Assembly: GCA_029961685.1 (NCBI GenBank) | Contig: JARWKL010000009.1 | Coordinates: 31,059,708-31,123,707 of the forward strand | Length of the DNA: 64,000 nucleotides | Reading direction: 5' to 3' | Source: Aristolochia californica | Taxonomy: Eukaryota; Streptophyta; Magnoliopsida; Piperales; Aristolochiaceae | Shown: piece by piece, positions 46,501 to 57,972 of the stretch | Numbering within the stretch: position 1 is the stretch's first letter | How the letters are laid out: the number at the start of each line of letters is the position of its first letter | Program-made: the position numbers and the translations under genes | The notes under the pieces: generated by a model | What the model was told of the DNA's origin: nothing | Databases searched by the model: none | What the model saw: the letters and a program-made list of their open reading frames with translations, nothing else

Positions 46501-48419
46501 TACCCGAACGTACAATGGCGGTCGAACCCGTGACCGTGGAACCTTGTAGGAAATAAAGAGTTCCAATCCGCTTTGCCTTCATGATTGTGAGAGCACCTTT
46601 AGAAACTCTAAGAACTCCACCTTCACTTTGGAATTTGCAACCCTTTTCCTCAAGAGACCCCAAAGAAATCAATTTTTTTCATCAAATCGGTTATATGCCT
46701 CACACCCGTCAATCTTCGGACTTTTCCATCATGGAACCTAATTGTCACCGAACCAACTCCAGTAACCTTACACACATTGTTGTTCCCCATAAGTACCTTA
46801 CCATCCATAGACTCATAAGTCTCAAACCAATCTCTATAAGGAGTCATGTGCTGTGAAGCACCCGTATCCATAACCCAACAATGTTTGTCATCAACATTGG
46901 TATCTACTACACAAAGAGTATCAATCGTGTCACACTCGGCCACATTTGCCTCCGAAGAAGAACCTTTGGTATCCGCCTTTTGTTTGTTTTTAAGCTTGAA
47001 ACAATCGGCCTTAATGTGTCCCTTCTTCTTACAATAATTACACGTCAAATCCTTGTGTTTAGACTTGGAACGGGTCCTTGTGTCCTTGGAGTATCGATCC
47101 CTTGGCCTACCTCGATCCACAACCAAACCAACACCTTGGCTCCCTTTCTCAACAATGGTCATGTCACTGTCAATGTGCATCTTGGCTTGTAAATTGCTCT
47201 TGACATCTTCAAGAGAAATCTTGTCTCGACTATAGATCAACATGTCTCTAAAAGCTTTATGAGATGTGGGTAATGAGCACAATAACAAAACGGCTTGATC
47301 TTCATCCTCTACCTTAGCATCAATTTTATCTAAATCATTCAAAATAGATGCAAACTCTGAAATATGATCGGAAATTGATGTACCTTCAACCATGCGAAGG
47401 GTGTAGAGGCGCAACTTCAATCGCAACCGATTAGTGAGTGACTTCTTCATGTAGATGTCCTCCAATTTTTCCCACAAGCCCTTAGCGGTTTTCTCCGATA
47501 GGACCTCTTGCAGTGACAAATTGCTCAAACACAATTGGATAATGGAGAGTGCCTTATCATCCATTTCTCTCCACTTCTTATCCGATACCGCATCAAACAT
47601 CTTATCTCGGCCCAAAATGGCCTCCTTGACACCTTGACTTGACAAAATAGCAGCCATCCGCACTTGCCACAGTGCAAAACTCATCTTCCCATCATACTTC
47701 TCAATATCAAATTTACCCGACATATCCATTCAAATTTTCCAACATCCAATCCACAGAACACAACATAACCAAACAAAAAAAAATTCTAATTTCAGTATAA
47801 AATTAGAATTACCTCAATGTCCCGAGAGCAGTGCTCACGGCACAAGGCTGCGCTCTTCTCCCCCAAATGGACAAATGCCTTACGCTGATTAAATGTCTCC
47901 CAAAATCGGGATTTCAGCGCCACGAAAACTTAGTTTCGGCGCCCTGCGTTCGGTAAGATCCGAAATGTACCTGCGGCGACGACAACGACAACCTCGACGA
48001 TAGTTCTGGCCATAGCGACGGTGAGGAGTCCCACGGATCTAGGATACAGCAACAACGAGAGTCCCTTGGACTCTCTCTTCTCTGATAAATGGCTGAAAAA
48101 CAGAGAAGCGTCAGGAAAAACAAAGCTCCGACGCAAACTCCGATCGGGATTCTCAGGCCGGCTCTCAAATGGGACGACAAGCGAAAACGAAAACGAGATT
48201 TGATTAACCTCGCTCTGATACCAGTTTGTTAGGATTTTGGGTTGAAAATCTGGATCGAGAGGAAGACGACAGGGAAGAGAGAAGACGATAGGGACGACAC
48301 TCTAATTCCCGATTTTCTTTATTTTAATATATTATTCCCTAACTTAGGGTACATAAGAGAAATAGATAAAATTACATGGGCCCACTGGGCCCCACACCAT
48401 AATTTGGTTAAACATAACA
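43557..48419 (-). mobile_element. Near-complete Ty1/copia element, minus strand, with target duplication
   Basis: Two LTRs of exactly 193 bp (3' LTR 43557-43749, 5' LTR 48227-48419). On the minus strand they start TGTTATGTTTAACC and end AAAATCCTAACA (TA for CA in the left copy). TGGTATCAGAGC lies just inside the 5' LTR (48213-48224), and AAGGTGGGGAT just before the 3' LTR. ATAGG at 43552-43556 and 48420-48424 is an exact target duplication; unit A has the empty site (AAGATAGGCCACGG near 36396). I count about 11 differences between the LTRs, so it is fairly young and later than the A/B duplication. Confidence 0.96.
43829..47729 (-). pseudogene. Copia gag-pol with all domains, four frameshifts and one stop
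   Basis: From 47729 down: gag (KFDIEKYDGKMSFALWQVRM…), zinc knuckle CNYCKKKGHIKADC, protease WVMDTGASQHM, pre-integrase CEYCVFGKHKR, integrase (DLWGPSREPSRG, TDNGLEF, NTPQQNDVAERMN) with the D,D,E residues present, GKPGDYSSLRVFGCLAYAHV, reverse transcriptase with MDVKTAFLHGDLEEQIYMSQ and LMLYVDDMLIAS, RNase H (VDADFVGDLDKRCSLTGYIF, SSAEAEYMA, HCDNQSVIHL) and the end LTKPLPIAKFKF. Frame changes occur near 46660, 46150, 45897 and 45170, with an in-frame stop near 45519. Not active itself, though every domain is recognisable. Confidence 0.93.
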
Positions 48420-50880
48420 ATAGGCCATGGCTAATGAGGCCAACCTTGTCTTTTAGCAATTAAAATTATGAGTGTGGCAAAGTCTTGGTAAGGATATCAG
48501 CAAGTTGGTCTGTAGAAACAACACGAGCAACAAGACCGGATTAAACTTGATAATGGATGAAGTGATAATCAACTGTTACATGTTTCATTCTAGAGTGAAA
48601 CACGGGATTGGAGCTTAACCGAGTGGCACTAATATTATCACAATAGATAACAGGAGAAGACTGAAGAGTCACACTAAGTTCAGTAAGTAGATAGCACACC
48701 CACCGAAGTTCAACAACAGTAGCAGCAACTGATTGATACTCAGCCTCAGTAGAAGAACGAGAAACAATGTGTTGCTTCTTTAAACGCCAAGAAATGAGAT
48801 TACACCCTAAATAAATAAGGTAGACATTAGTGGAAGAGTAATCATTTTTATTTCCAACCTAATTGGCATTTGAGAACCCATGTAGAGATATAAGAGACTT
48901 ATAATGTAGAAGAAACATTTTATCCAATGTGCCATATAAAAACAATAAAATTCTTTTATCAAGTACCAATTACTCATTAGTCGGTTGATGCATAAACTAG
49001 GACATCTTATTGACATCAAAGGAAATGCCAACTACTTTACGAAACTGAGATAGATCAAAAAGAGGAGAGCCTGAGGTCATGGTGAGTGATGAAGAGTTCA
49101 TCGGCAATGGGGTGAGAATAGGGTTAGCATCTTCCATATGAGTCTTTTTGAGTAAGTCTTGGATGTATTTGCATTGAGAGAGTAATATGTCATTATGATG
49201 TAGAACAACTTGAACTCCAAGGAAGTAAGAAAGAGAGCCAAAATCTTCAGAAAGAAACATTGAGTGTAACAATCAACAAATTGAGAAATAAGGTCATCAC
49301 TATTACTACTACTAATAATAATATCATCGACATACACCAGTAAAAATAGATCATTCTTGCTAGTATTGAGAGTAAATAAGGAAGTATTAGAGTGAGAATT
49401 TTTTAAACATGAACCCACAAAAAATCGACACAGTTCATGATACCAAGTGCATGGAGCCTGTTTGAGACCATAAATACTTTATGAAGTTTAAGACATAAGT
49501 TGGATGATCTGAATCAACAAAACCCAGAGTTTGTGCCATGTAAACTTTTTCTGAGAGTTGGCCTTGAAGAGAAGGTATTGTTGATATCGAGTTGACGAAG
49601 AGACCAATCATTGCTAACTGCAATACTAAGTTCAAGTCTCACAGTAGTGGACTTAACAACTGGGATAAATGTCTCATGGTAATCCATATCTGGTTGTTGA
49701 TGAAATATGTTGGCCACAAGATGAGCTTTTAATCTATCAATAGATCCATTAAAGTGCGTTTTGATTTGAAAAATCCACTTACAACCAACAAGATTAGTAA
49801 TACCATTAGGACGAACTAGCTCCCACGTCCCATTACGAGTAAGAGCATCATATTCTTTAGACAGAGCTCGATGTCAGTTATGATCTTTGAGGGCTTGAGT
49901 CATGGAAGTAGGTTCAAGATTGGGTTTAGATGGTAGGTGGATGTGAAAGTTGAGTTTTTAATTGGTTTACGGATATTGTTTTTGGCCCAAGTGGTCATGC
50001 GATGTTGGGTGGTAGATTGTGTTTCGATGGATGAATGGGTAGCATTTGGTGATGGTTAGACGGGTTGTGGTTGTTGTTCATTTTCTATTTGATGTGTTGG
50101 TGTCTTAGAACTTTGTGAATTTTCATCAGAAGAAGGCATGTCTTGAGGGGGCCCTTGAGGTGAAGTGTTAGAAGTCAGTTGTGGTGACAAAGTTGATGAA
50201 ATAATAAGCACAGGGATAATCCAAATATCTATGGTGGAGGAGGTGGGACGATGTAGGTGATTATTAGGGGAGTTGTACGGGAAGACTGACTCTAAAAACT
50301 TAATATGACGAGAAAAAAATATATTTGAAGTAGATAGTAAGAAACACAAGTAAGCACTTTGAGATAATGAGTATCCAAAAATTACCCATGGTTTAGACCT
50401 TTGATCAAGTTTGCGAGATGTATATAGACGAAACCAAGGATAACATAAATAACCAAAAATTCCTAGTTTAGAATAATTTGGCATTTTTTGAAAAATTAAT
50501 TCATAGGGAGATGATAGGTTGAGTGTAGTGGTTTGCATCTTATTTGTTAAATAGATAGCAGTGGCAAATGCATTGGATCAAAAGGTAATTGGAAGGAAGG
50601 CATGAGAAAAGTAAGGTGAGGTTAGTTTCATACAAAATGGAGTGATTAGGTGAGAGATCCCATTTAAAGAAAGATAATTTTTTAGGCTCATATATTCTCC
50701 CCCATTGTCTGTATTGATAATTTTTCTTTTGAAGTAATTTTCCACAATCGATCTTGAGCCCAAAAATTTTAACCAACTTTGAGCCCCAGCTTGAGCCAGG
50801 TTCAAGCTCCAACTTACATTTAAACTACAAAAAATTTACAAGAATAAATGAAGAGAATATTGTGATGACCTTGGTACCAT
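48420..50880 (-). mobile_element. Copia pol remnant, unit B
   Basis: Counterpart of 36409-38840. Visible on the minus strand: integrase (50578-50805: KIINTDNGGEYMSLKNYLS), C-terminal integrase region (50056-50538: YELIFQKMPNYSKLGIFGYL…WVIFGYSLSQSAY), reverse transcriptase (49514-49717, DYHETFIPVV; LLVYVDDIII near 49335), RNase H at 48700-48850. Many breaks. Confidence 0.82.
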
Positions 50881-51990
50881 TGAGCTGCAAGATATCACAG
50901 AGGAGTCTAAGACTTTGTAATGAAGCATACTAATGTAAATGACCACCGTAATAAACCTAAAAGAAAGAACAAACACCTCCATCAATAGTGTTTATTTCAT
51001 TACCAAACAACAACATTAGATGTTGAGTGGCCCAAAGGGGTTGAACGATCAATCGTCTTTGAGGTTTGAGGTAAATAATAACAACTATCAACCAACTAAA
51101 GAGGAATTGACGAGAGCAATTAGAGTAAAGAGTATTTTCGTAAAAAAATCTATGCTAACGAGTCGGCTCACAAGCTAAGAAGCCGAGTTTGGAAAATCTC
51201 AAGCTTAGCATGTTAGACTTAATGAGCCTTATTTTATGTTATACTGCTTCTTAGTTCTCATGGCACTTTGTTTTTATTTCTTCGAAGTGGTGAATTAACA
51301 TAAAACCCACTCAAGTTAGGCCCCAGAATTTTGTTGGACCGTGCTTAAGTTTCGATACATTCTTCTCAGTTTGATTTGACATTGCAAATCTTGTAAGAAT
51401 TCATTTGCAAATCTATCAAATAAGTTACATTAATAATGGGTACTACTTTGTCAAACACGTCTACTTATAGTTCTGCTTCAAATCATTGAACAAAGTGACT
51501 TAAATTATAAGACAAAAATGAGTTGAATTATGCATTTTAAGCTTGTAATTAGAAGAAATATACAACTCTAAGTCTCACAAATAATTGACCCATTATTTTC
51601 CTTGGAACAAATCAACGATGCATGAGGGCGAATCATATGTTGGCCAGAAACTTGCACAATTGACCTTCGCTATCCGAGCTGCTGGATAATATATCCAATC
51701 AGTCAGGGCGACGATTGACTTCCTATTTTGTCGCCAGTACTTGCATTTGAATGTAGAGGGGGGCCTCAACTCCAGCTCCGCCTACTGCAGAAATTCCGAA
51801 TTACAGATAGCCTGGTCTCAGTTTGATTCCTAAGGGGAAACAAGTGAGAGATAATGCGAAGTGGGAACGCAACACCAAACGTGGAAAAATGGCGTTGGCA
51901 GAATATTATTGAAGTTGAATACAGCTGCTCTGCTCCTTTTAACTATAGTTATAGTATTTTCTGATGTGCAACTAGAGGACGGTGGCTTTC

Positions 51991-52000
51991 TATATAAAGG
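51991..52000 (+). promoter_or_regulatory. TATA box of extensin C
   Basis: TATATAAAGG, 90 bp before the ATG, identical to that of extensin A. Confidence 0.72.
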
Positions 52001-52080
52001 GCTTTCTGCTGCCTATGCAAACCGTGAACTAGCTTCTTGATTTCCCATCAAAACGGAAGCAGAGGTAGGGAGGTTCAGAG

Positions 52081-53781
52081 ATGCGCAGACAGGGCCAGCT
52101 GCGGCTTTGGGCCCGCCTAGCATTTGCAGTGGCACTATGCCTGATTGCCACCGCCAAGGCAGACACTGAGAAGCATTCTTATTACTACACTTCTCCTCCT
52201 CCACCTTATCTCTACAAGTCTCCACCACCGCCGTCCCCGTCTCCTCCACCACCTTATCTCTACAAGTCTCCACCACCGCCGTCCCCTTCTCCTCCACCAC
52301 CATACAATTACAAGTCTCCACCTCCTCCGTCGCTTTCCCCACCATTGCAATATCACTATAAATCCCCACCTCCACCATCACCATCTCCTCCACCGCCATA
52401 CCATTACAAGTCCCCTCCTCCACCGTCACCATCTCCTCCACCGCCATACCATTACAAGTCTCCACCTCCTCCATCTCCTTCTCCACCATCACCATATCAC
52501 TATAAGTCTCCACCTCCGCCGTCACCATCTCCTCCACCACCATACCATTACAAGTCTCCACCTCCTCCTTCTCCTTCTCCTCCACAGCCATACCACTATA
52601 AGTCCCCACCTCCACCGTCACCATCTCCTCCACCACCATACCACTATAAGTCCCCACCTCCACCGTCACCATCACCTCCACCACCATACCATTGCAAGTC
52701 TCCACCTCCTCCTTCTCCTTCAACTCTACCACCTTACCGTTACAAGTCTCCACCTCCTCCTCCTCCTTCTCCACCACCACCATATCACTATAAGTCACCT
52801 CCTCCACCATCTCCTCCTCCACCACCACCATATCACTATAAGTCACCTCCTCCACCGTCACCATCTCCTCCACCACCATACCATTACAAGTCACCTCCAC
52901 CTCCAGCGAAGTCACCTCCTCCACCATATCATTACAAATCTCCACCCCCTCCGTCTCCATCTCCACCACCCCCATACCACTACAGCTCACCTCCTCCACC
53001 TGTTAAATCTTCACCTCCACCATCTCACTACAAATCTCCTCCACCACCAACTAAGTCTCCTCCTCCTCCTTACCACTACAGCTCACCTCCTCCTCCTTCA
53101 CCCTCTCCAACTCCTCCATACCATTACAAGTCACCTCCCCCACCAGCGAAGTCCCCCCCTCCTCCTTACCACTATAACTCACCTCCTCCTCCATCACCAT
53201 CTCCACCACCTCCATATCACTACAAGTCACCCCCTCCACCAGCAAAGTCCCCACCTCCTCCTTACCACTATAAATCACCTCCTCCTCCATCATCATCTCC
53301 ACCTCCTCCATATCATTACAAATCGCCGCCTCCACCAGCCAAGTCCCCACCTCCTCCTTACCACTACAAGTCACCTCCTCCTCCATCACCATCTCCACCT
53401 CCACCGTATCACTACAAATCACCTCCTCCACCAGCTAAGTCCCCACCTCCTCCTTATCACTACAAATCACCACCACCACCAGCCAAATCTCCTCCTCCCC
53501 CATACCATTACCAATCACCACCTCCACCAGCTAAGTCACCTCCTCCTCCTTACCACTACAAGTCACCTCCTCCGCCAGCTATGTCTCCTCCTCCTCCCTA
53601 CCACTATAAGTTTCCTCCTCCGCCAGCCAAGTCCCCCCCTCCTCCCTATCAATATAAATCATCTCCTCCACCTGCTAAGTCTCCTCCTCCGGTTTATTAC
53701 TACAAGTCACCGCCCCCTCCATCACCGTCACCACCAATACACTACTACTATAACTCTCCCCCACCTCCCAAGGGCTACTAA
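52081..53781 (+). CDS. Extensin C (YHYK type), single exon
   Basis: 566 residues starting MRRQGQLRLWARLAFAVALC. Signal peptide about residues 1-27, then DTEKHSYYYTSPPPPYLYKS. The body repeats YHYKSPPPPSPSPPPP and YHYKSPPPPAKSPPPP; about 128 residues longer than extensin A through extra repeats. The end is the same (HYYYNSPPPPKGY). Several units depart from the motif: YHCK near residue 205, and near the end AMSPPPP, YKFPPPP and YQYKSSPPP where A and the dead copy B have AKSPPPP, YKSPPPP and YHYKSPPPP. This suggests relaxed selection or recent mutation. Promoter, start and stop are intact, so it is probably expressed as a wall structural protein. Confidence 0.94.
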   Translation: MRRQGQLRLWARLAFAVALCLIATAKADTEKHSYYYTSPPPPYLYKSPPPPSPSPPPPYLYKSPPPPSPSPPPPYNYKSPPPPSLSPPLQYHYKSPPPPSPSPPPPYHYKSPPPPSPSPPPPYHYKSPPPPSPSPPSPYHYKSPPPPSPSPPPPYHYKSPPPPSPSPPQPYHYKSPPPPSPSPPPPYHYKSPPPPSPSPPPPYHCKSPPPPSPSTLPPYRYKSPPPPPPSPPPPYHYKSPPPPSPPPPPPYHYKSPPPPSPSPPPPYHYKSPPPPAKSPPPPYHYKSPPPPSPSPPPPYHYSSPPPPVKSSPPPSHYKSPPPPTKSPPPPYHYSSPPPPSPSPTPPYHYKSPPPPAKSPPPPYHYNSPPPPSPSPPPPYHYKSPPPPAKSPPPPYHYKSPPPPSSSPPPPYHYKSPPPPAKSPPPPYHYKSPPPPSPSPPPPYHYKSPPPPAKSPPPPYHYKSPPPPAKSPPPPYHYQSPPPPAKSPPPPYHYKSPPPPAMSPPPPYHYKFPPPPAKSPPPPYQYKSSPPPAKSPPPVYYYKSPPPPSPSPPIHYYYNSPPPPKGY

Positions 53782-53817
53782 GGCCAATCAACGTATTATT
53801 AGCTCTGTTTGGTTTGT

Positions 53818-53914
53818 GTAAGCATTCTTTACTTAATGCCCAAGGATGCGAAGGTCAATTTGTAATGTAGGCTTTTGTTAACAGTTATTTTGCTAAATTC
53901 TTTTTCTCTTGCAG
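53818..53914 (+). other. Intron in the 3' UTR of extensin C
   Basis: 97 nt, GTAAGC … TTCTCTTGCAG, same place relative to the stop as in extensins A and B. Confidence 0.6.
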
Positions 53915-54957
53915 GAACTATAAGATAGCGAGAATAAAGAGAATTCTGAGTCGTTGGAGTTTGTCTTCAAACCTGATGCATCTGCTCAAAAGCGAGCATC
54001 AGACACGAGAAGAGTTGAAGCTGGGAGACGTACTCGTCAGCAATACATTCTTACATGCATGGCAAGCACGTCGGTCCAGCCGTTTATTTCCATTTTGTCT
54101 GTACGAAATGTAGTTTAATATGAGACTAGAAAATCCTTACGTTTGTGAAATAAATGGGGTAAGAAACCCTATCCGGTTAATTTGTGAGTACATGTATTGC
54201 AGTTGAGAAGGAGACATTAAATGGCAAAGAGTTCGTGAATTTAATTACTCTCTGAGTTGCTTCCTTTTTGTTGAGTTTCATAATAGAGACATACACGATA
54301 CAGTAGGTAAAGTCTGGAAGTGATGATCCAACCCTAAGCTCATTCTTTTCTTGACCCTAAGACTACAACCGTACACCTTGTTTTCTTTTCGCCTACTTCA
54401 TTACAGACACTTGTATTTCCGATGGCCTTTTGTGTCGGCAGAAGGAGAAGATCAAGAAACATGGTATATGACAGCTCAACGCTTAACTGCAATCGCAAAT
54501 TACCACGGCTTTGGAGACGGCAAAGCTGACGACGCACAGGCCACAGAAGTACAAAAAACTTCTTCGTCAAAAAACTTTTTTTTTTTTATTTCATATATTG
54601 TATAGATTGGATGTTCAATCGAATCCCACCCTAATCGTACATTTGAAGAGATTATAATTTCTAGTGGAGCAAAGATCAAATGCGATGGAACAAATTTTAA
54701 AACATAAAGGCCCTCTATTAGTTAAAACAATCCTGGATTATCGAAACTGAACCCAGTGAAAGAATTGCATATACCACTTTAAATTGATTATCGAAACATG
54801 CTTATCACAGAGCTTACACCAATAATGTAAGAGATTTCAACTTGTGCTGATAAGGCTCAATACATTAGTTAATAGAAAACAGCCAACTTGCGTAAGTTGT
54901 CAAATTTGGTTCAGACCCTTTTTCTATTCTCTAAAACATGCCTGCACGTCTTTTTCG

Positions 54958-55811
54958 ATCAGTTTGCAAGTGCTTGTAACAAAGAAACCTAGAGAGGAAA
55001 TTATTTTTAGAGATTTACACTATTAAACTTATTTACTAATCATTCGTGACAGAATGAATTATGTTACTCATATTTGATCATTTGCTTCACAAAACTGAAA
55101 TTAATTGGATGGTGCAAATATAGCTAACTTGGTTTAAAGGGTCTTGACAATCAGATGGTTGAGTATCTCTCCCTCTCTTCATAGTCTAGGGTTGAGGAGA
55201 GGGCCTCCTTCTCATAGTGTAGGGTGGAGTCCCCATCTCTATGTTTTCATTGTGGATGACAAGAGTGGGCCTCCTCCTCCCTTCTTCTTGTAAAGAAAAG
55301 GAAGGATAGACCCCCTCTCCCATGTTTCCCTTTCCTCCTCTCCCTTTATCCCGCGTGTTTAATTAGACCTAATGTTTTCTTTAGCTATATTAATTTGAAA
55401 ATTTAGAAGAAGGAAAATACTCAATCATTTTAATTGGCTTTTAAATTAGGCCAAAGAGAAGGAAAGGTTGCGGGAAAGACATAGGCTCCTTCCCTTCATA
55501 TAGGACAAGATGGGTATGGACAAAACTTCCCTTGTTAGCCTATGAGTTTTAACTATGTTAGTCTCCGTACATAATTATGATGATAATTAAAATGAGTAAC
55601 TTAAAAGTGTGTTACTAAAAAGTGTGTTACTAATGGTTTCATAGCTTGGATAGTGTCACATGGTTCGCATAAGAGCCTGTTTGGTGCCTTATAGTTGTTC
55701 CCTGTGCCTAAAGGATTCATAGCTGATAAGAACTAATAAAATGCCAATAAAACACCATTTGATGATGACCCACTTGTCCAAAACATGGGGATATCCCACT
55801 GCTTCTGAGTA
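54958..55811. other. Spacer between unit C and the Argonaute fragment
   Basis: C/T-rich stretch at 55160-55350 (…CTCCCTCTC…), otherwise A/T-rich. No gene or element ends recognised. Confidence 0.5.
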
Positions 55812-56306
55812 TTATCTCCATGATACCTTCATATTTATCTTGAGAGTGAGGTTCAGAAGATATTGGTCATCCAACCTATTTGCAATGCCACTTCGACAAC
55901 ACTGACTGACAATTCCAACTTCTGTTTCACAGATTATTTTCAAATTCTTAAAACCTGGACGGCCATCTGTCATGGGACATAAAAGGATTTGCAGCTTCAC
56001 CTCTGTTTTGTTGTATATTCTTCCAAGGATAGTGAGAAGTTCATGTGGAAATTGTTCAATAAAGAGGGGGCTCTCTCTCATGTGGATTCCAAGAGTGATG
56101 CATCAATTAACAAGGCAAGTATTGAATCCATGAATATCTAATGGTTCACTTCCATCCCCAAATTTGGATGAGAAATCAAGGATGTCGCATCCATCTAGAC
56201 TCTTACCTTCCAAGACTTTCTTGTTCAAAAAATTCCGTTGGCATTTGGGTTTGGGGTTGAATTGGATTTCATTATTGCTAATGTTGAATAGAACTCTACT
56301 AGTCAT
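55812..56306 (-). pseudogene. Argonaute fragment (AGO2/3-like, Mid to PIWI start)
   Basis: 165 codons in one frame on the minus strand with a TGA at 56103-56105. The second part reads LQILLCPMTDGRPGFKNLKI, CETEVGIVSQCC, DDQYLLNLTLKIN, matching the plant Argonaute Mid/PIWI junction (LQLLLC…, K-x-I-[CA]-E-T-x-x-G-[IV]-V-[ST]-Q-C-C, [ND]-Q-[YF]-L-x-N-[LV]-x-[LM]-K-[IM]-N). The first part (KVLEGKSLDGCDILDFSSK…) fits the region before Mid. The AGO2/3/7 leaning comes from the NDQ-type motif and is less sure. The PIWI catalytic core, PAZ and N-domain are absent. Isolated piece of a gene for small-RNA-guided silencing, non-functional here. Confidence 0.7.
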
Positions 56307-56352
56307 CTCTCCTGCTTTTCAAGTATGTCTCTGTATGCAAGCGACAGTGTAA

Positions 56353-56889
56353 GTCCTTTTCCCTACTGAAAAGAGAAAGGGAGATAGGTGGGATGGAGTT
56401 CCCCCTCGTAGCCTCTCTATTGCTGAACTTGAAGGCTTCTTTTTTACTCTTTCTCTTTCGTTCTTTTTGTCAGCATGAGAGGGGTTCTGTTTTTCTTTTT
56501 CTTTTTTAATTTTTTGGGCTCATAGAACTTTCTCACATCGACTGGGAATGTAGGTAAGTGTGGCAAGAAAGATTCAACATATGGTAGGCTTCTCTAACGA
56601 TTACCACCAAGCTTGAGTTTGGTCCAAGATTGGTTCAATTTTCAACTTAACACAAATACCCAACTTTGACCAACTACGTGTATAGTCGAAGATGCCATGT
56701 AAGCAGTCAGCACACTAATTCCCAAGGACCATACACAAATCAACACCCACATATTGTTTTGAAGACTTGGAGAGAACTGAGAATGCGCACCTCACATACA
56801 TTGCAAATGACTATTATGACAAGAAAACTCAGTATTTGTCTTGGCACTGAAAGAGAATTAATCCAGTTGCCTTTTCCGTAGAGCAGACT
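56353..56889. other. Spacer, no gene recognised
   Basis: T-rich around 56440-56510; TTCTCACATCGACTGGGAATG near 56531 resembles the start region of plant LTR/TRIM elements, but no partner repeat was seen. Short ORFs here lack any domain. Confidence 0.4.
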
Positions 56890-57160
56890 TGAAGTCCCCG
56901 GGAAGACCTCTAAACTCAAACCAAATATCATCATTTAGATCATTACAGCAGAAAATTTCAACGGCGGCCAACAACGACAAGGAGGTCGTTCCTTTCACAC
57001 CACAGAGACTGCTGCTATTCCAAGCCTAATTAAACATGATTAAAGGGTTTACCCACCCTGAGACTAAAATAAGATATTGGGTCGGTAAACTAGTTCTCAG
57101 ATATTGGGTTGGTAAAATGGTTCTTTTTCTACCTAGGGTCTTGTTATAAAAGGGTAATCA
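56890..57160 (+). promoter_or_regulatory. Promoter module of the proline-rich gene
   Basis: Shared blocks: ATTACAGCAGAAAATTT, CGGCGGCCAAC, AGGAGGTCGTTCC, GATATTGGGTTGGTAAA (with a second GATATTGGGTCGGTAAA just upstream), TTTTTCTACCTAGG, TATAAA at 57145-57150 and GGGTAATCAACTGC. The same order is found upstream of the pseudogene at 60999 and at the orphan copies near 36000, 43150 and 63080. Its conservation around the TATA box suggests promoter function. Confidence 0.6.
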
Positions 57161-57267
57161 ACTGCAAAACAAGTCAGGAACACACACAGTTAAGGGACCC
57201 GTTGCTTCTGATTCAAATTCTAGTAATCAGAAGGAGACTTCAGAGTTTGGACTAGGCTGCGGTGGAC

Positions 57268-57972
57268 ATGAGGACGCCCTGTATTCTCTTTGTGGTGGGG
57301 ATATTATGCTTGATCTCCACTGATGAGGCTGCAGTGAGGCCTTACGGCTTCGACAAGTCTCACCCCTACAACTCACTACCTGCTCCCAGTGTGGCACTGC
57401 CACCACCTCTCGCTTGGCCAACTCTGTCCTACCCATTCAAGCAACCATCACCACCAACCCCATCAGGAACTCGACACGGCTTGAACTTCCCCCCGCTGCC
57501 TGAATTCCGCAAGCCTCCACCTTCACCACCACTCGGTCATCATCAGAGCAAGCCCCAAAAGCCTCCATCTCCATCTCTTCCTCGTCCATTCCCTTATAAC
57601 TTTCCACCAGCGTCACCGTCTCAGACTCCGGTATACCACAACAAATGGCCAGCGCTACCATTCCCATTCCCTTACATGAAACCACCACCCGCTCCAAACT
57701 CATATGAGCACACATCGCAGCCACCACTTTTTGCCCCTCCATATAAGCATCCCCATCCAGTTCAATCTGCTCCTCTACGGCATACCTATCATCAATCTCC
57801 AGCTCCACCTGCTCCAGTACTGTTGCTTTCTCCACAGAGGAGTGAAGCTTTTCCACCACTTCCATTTTCTTTCGAGTCCCCGGTCTCACCACCCTTACCT
57901 ACGCAATCTCTTTCCCCACTGTCCCATTTATCGCCCTTGTCATCTTACGAGGCTCTTTCCCCAACAGTGTGA
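57268..57972 (+). CDS. Secreted proline-rich protein (intact member)
   Basis: 234 residues from ATG 57268 (MRTPCILFVVGILCLISTDE); an upstream GTG in frame is not a likely start. The signal peptide ends about residue 22-24. The mature part starts AVRPYGFDKSHPYNSLPAPS and is rich in Pro, Ser, His and aromatic residues: PPPLAWP, PSPPTPSG, PPSPPLGHHQSKPQKPPSPS, PVYHNKWPALPFPFPYMKPP, and ends SPLSHLSPLSSYEALSPTV. It has SPP and PPP runs but no regular SPPPP/YxYK repeat, so it is a proline-rich rather than an extensin protein. I recognise no named domain. A wall or secreted structural role is inferred from signal peptide, composition and neighbours. Single exon. Confidence 0.85.
   Translation: MRTPCILFVVGILCLISTDEAAVRPYGFDKSHPYNSLPAPSVALPPPLAWPTLSYPFKQPSPPTPSGTRHGLNFPPLPEFRKPPPSPPLGHHQSKPQKPPSPSLPRPFPYNFPPASPSQTPVYHNKWPALPFPFPYMKPPPAPNSYEHTSQPPLFAPPYKHPHPVQSAPLRHTYHQSPAPPAPVLLLSPQRSEAFPPLPFSFESPVSPPLPTQSLSPLSHLSPLSSYEALSPTV

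Larger units (their letters stand above)
39241..51243 (+). repeat. Unit B of the extensin array
   Basis: Same order as unit A, from inside the extensin to the end of the copia remnant. It is interrupted by the copia element 43557-48419; without it the unit is about 7.1 kb. Confidence 0.85.
51244..54957 (+). repeat. Unit C of the extensin array (truncated)
   Basis: Extensin promoter, gene, 3' UTR intron and 3' flank as in unit A up to CTGCACGTCTTT at about 54952, where similarity ends. The LTR, proline-rich relic and copia remnant are missing. Confidence 0.8.
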
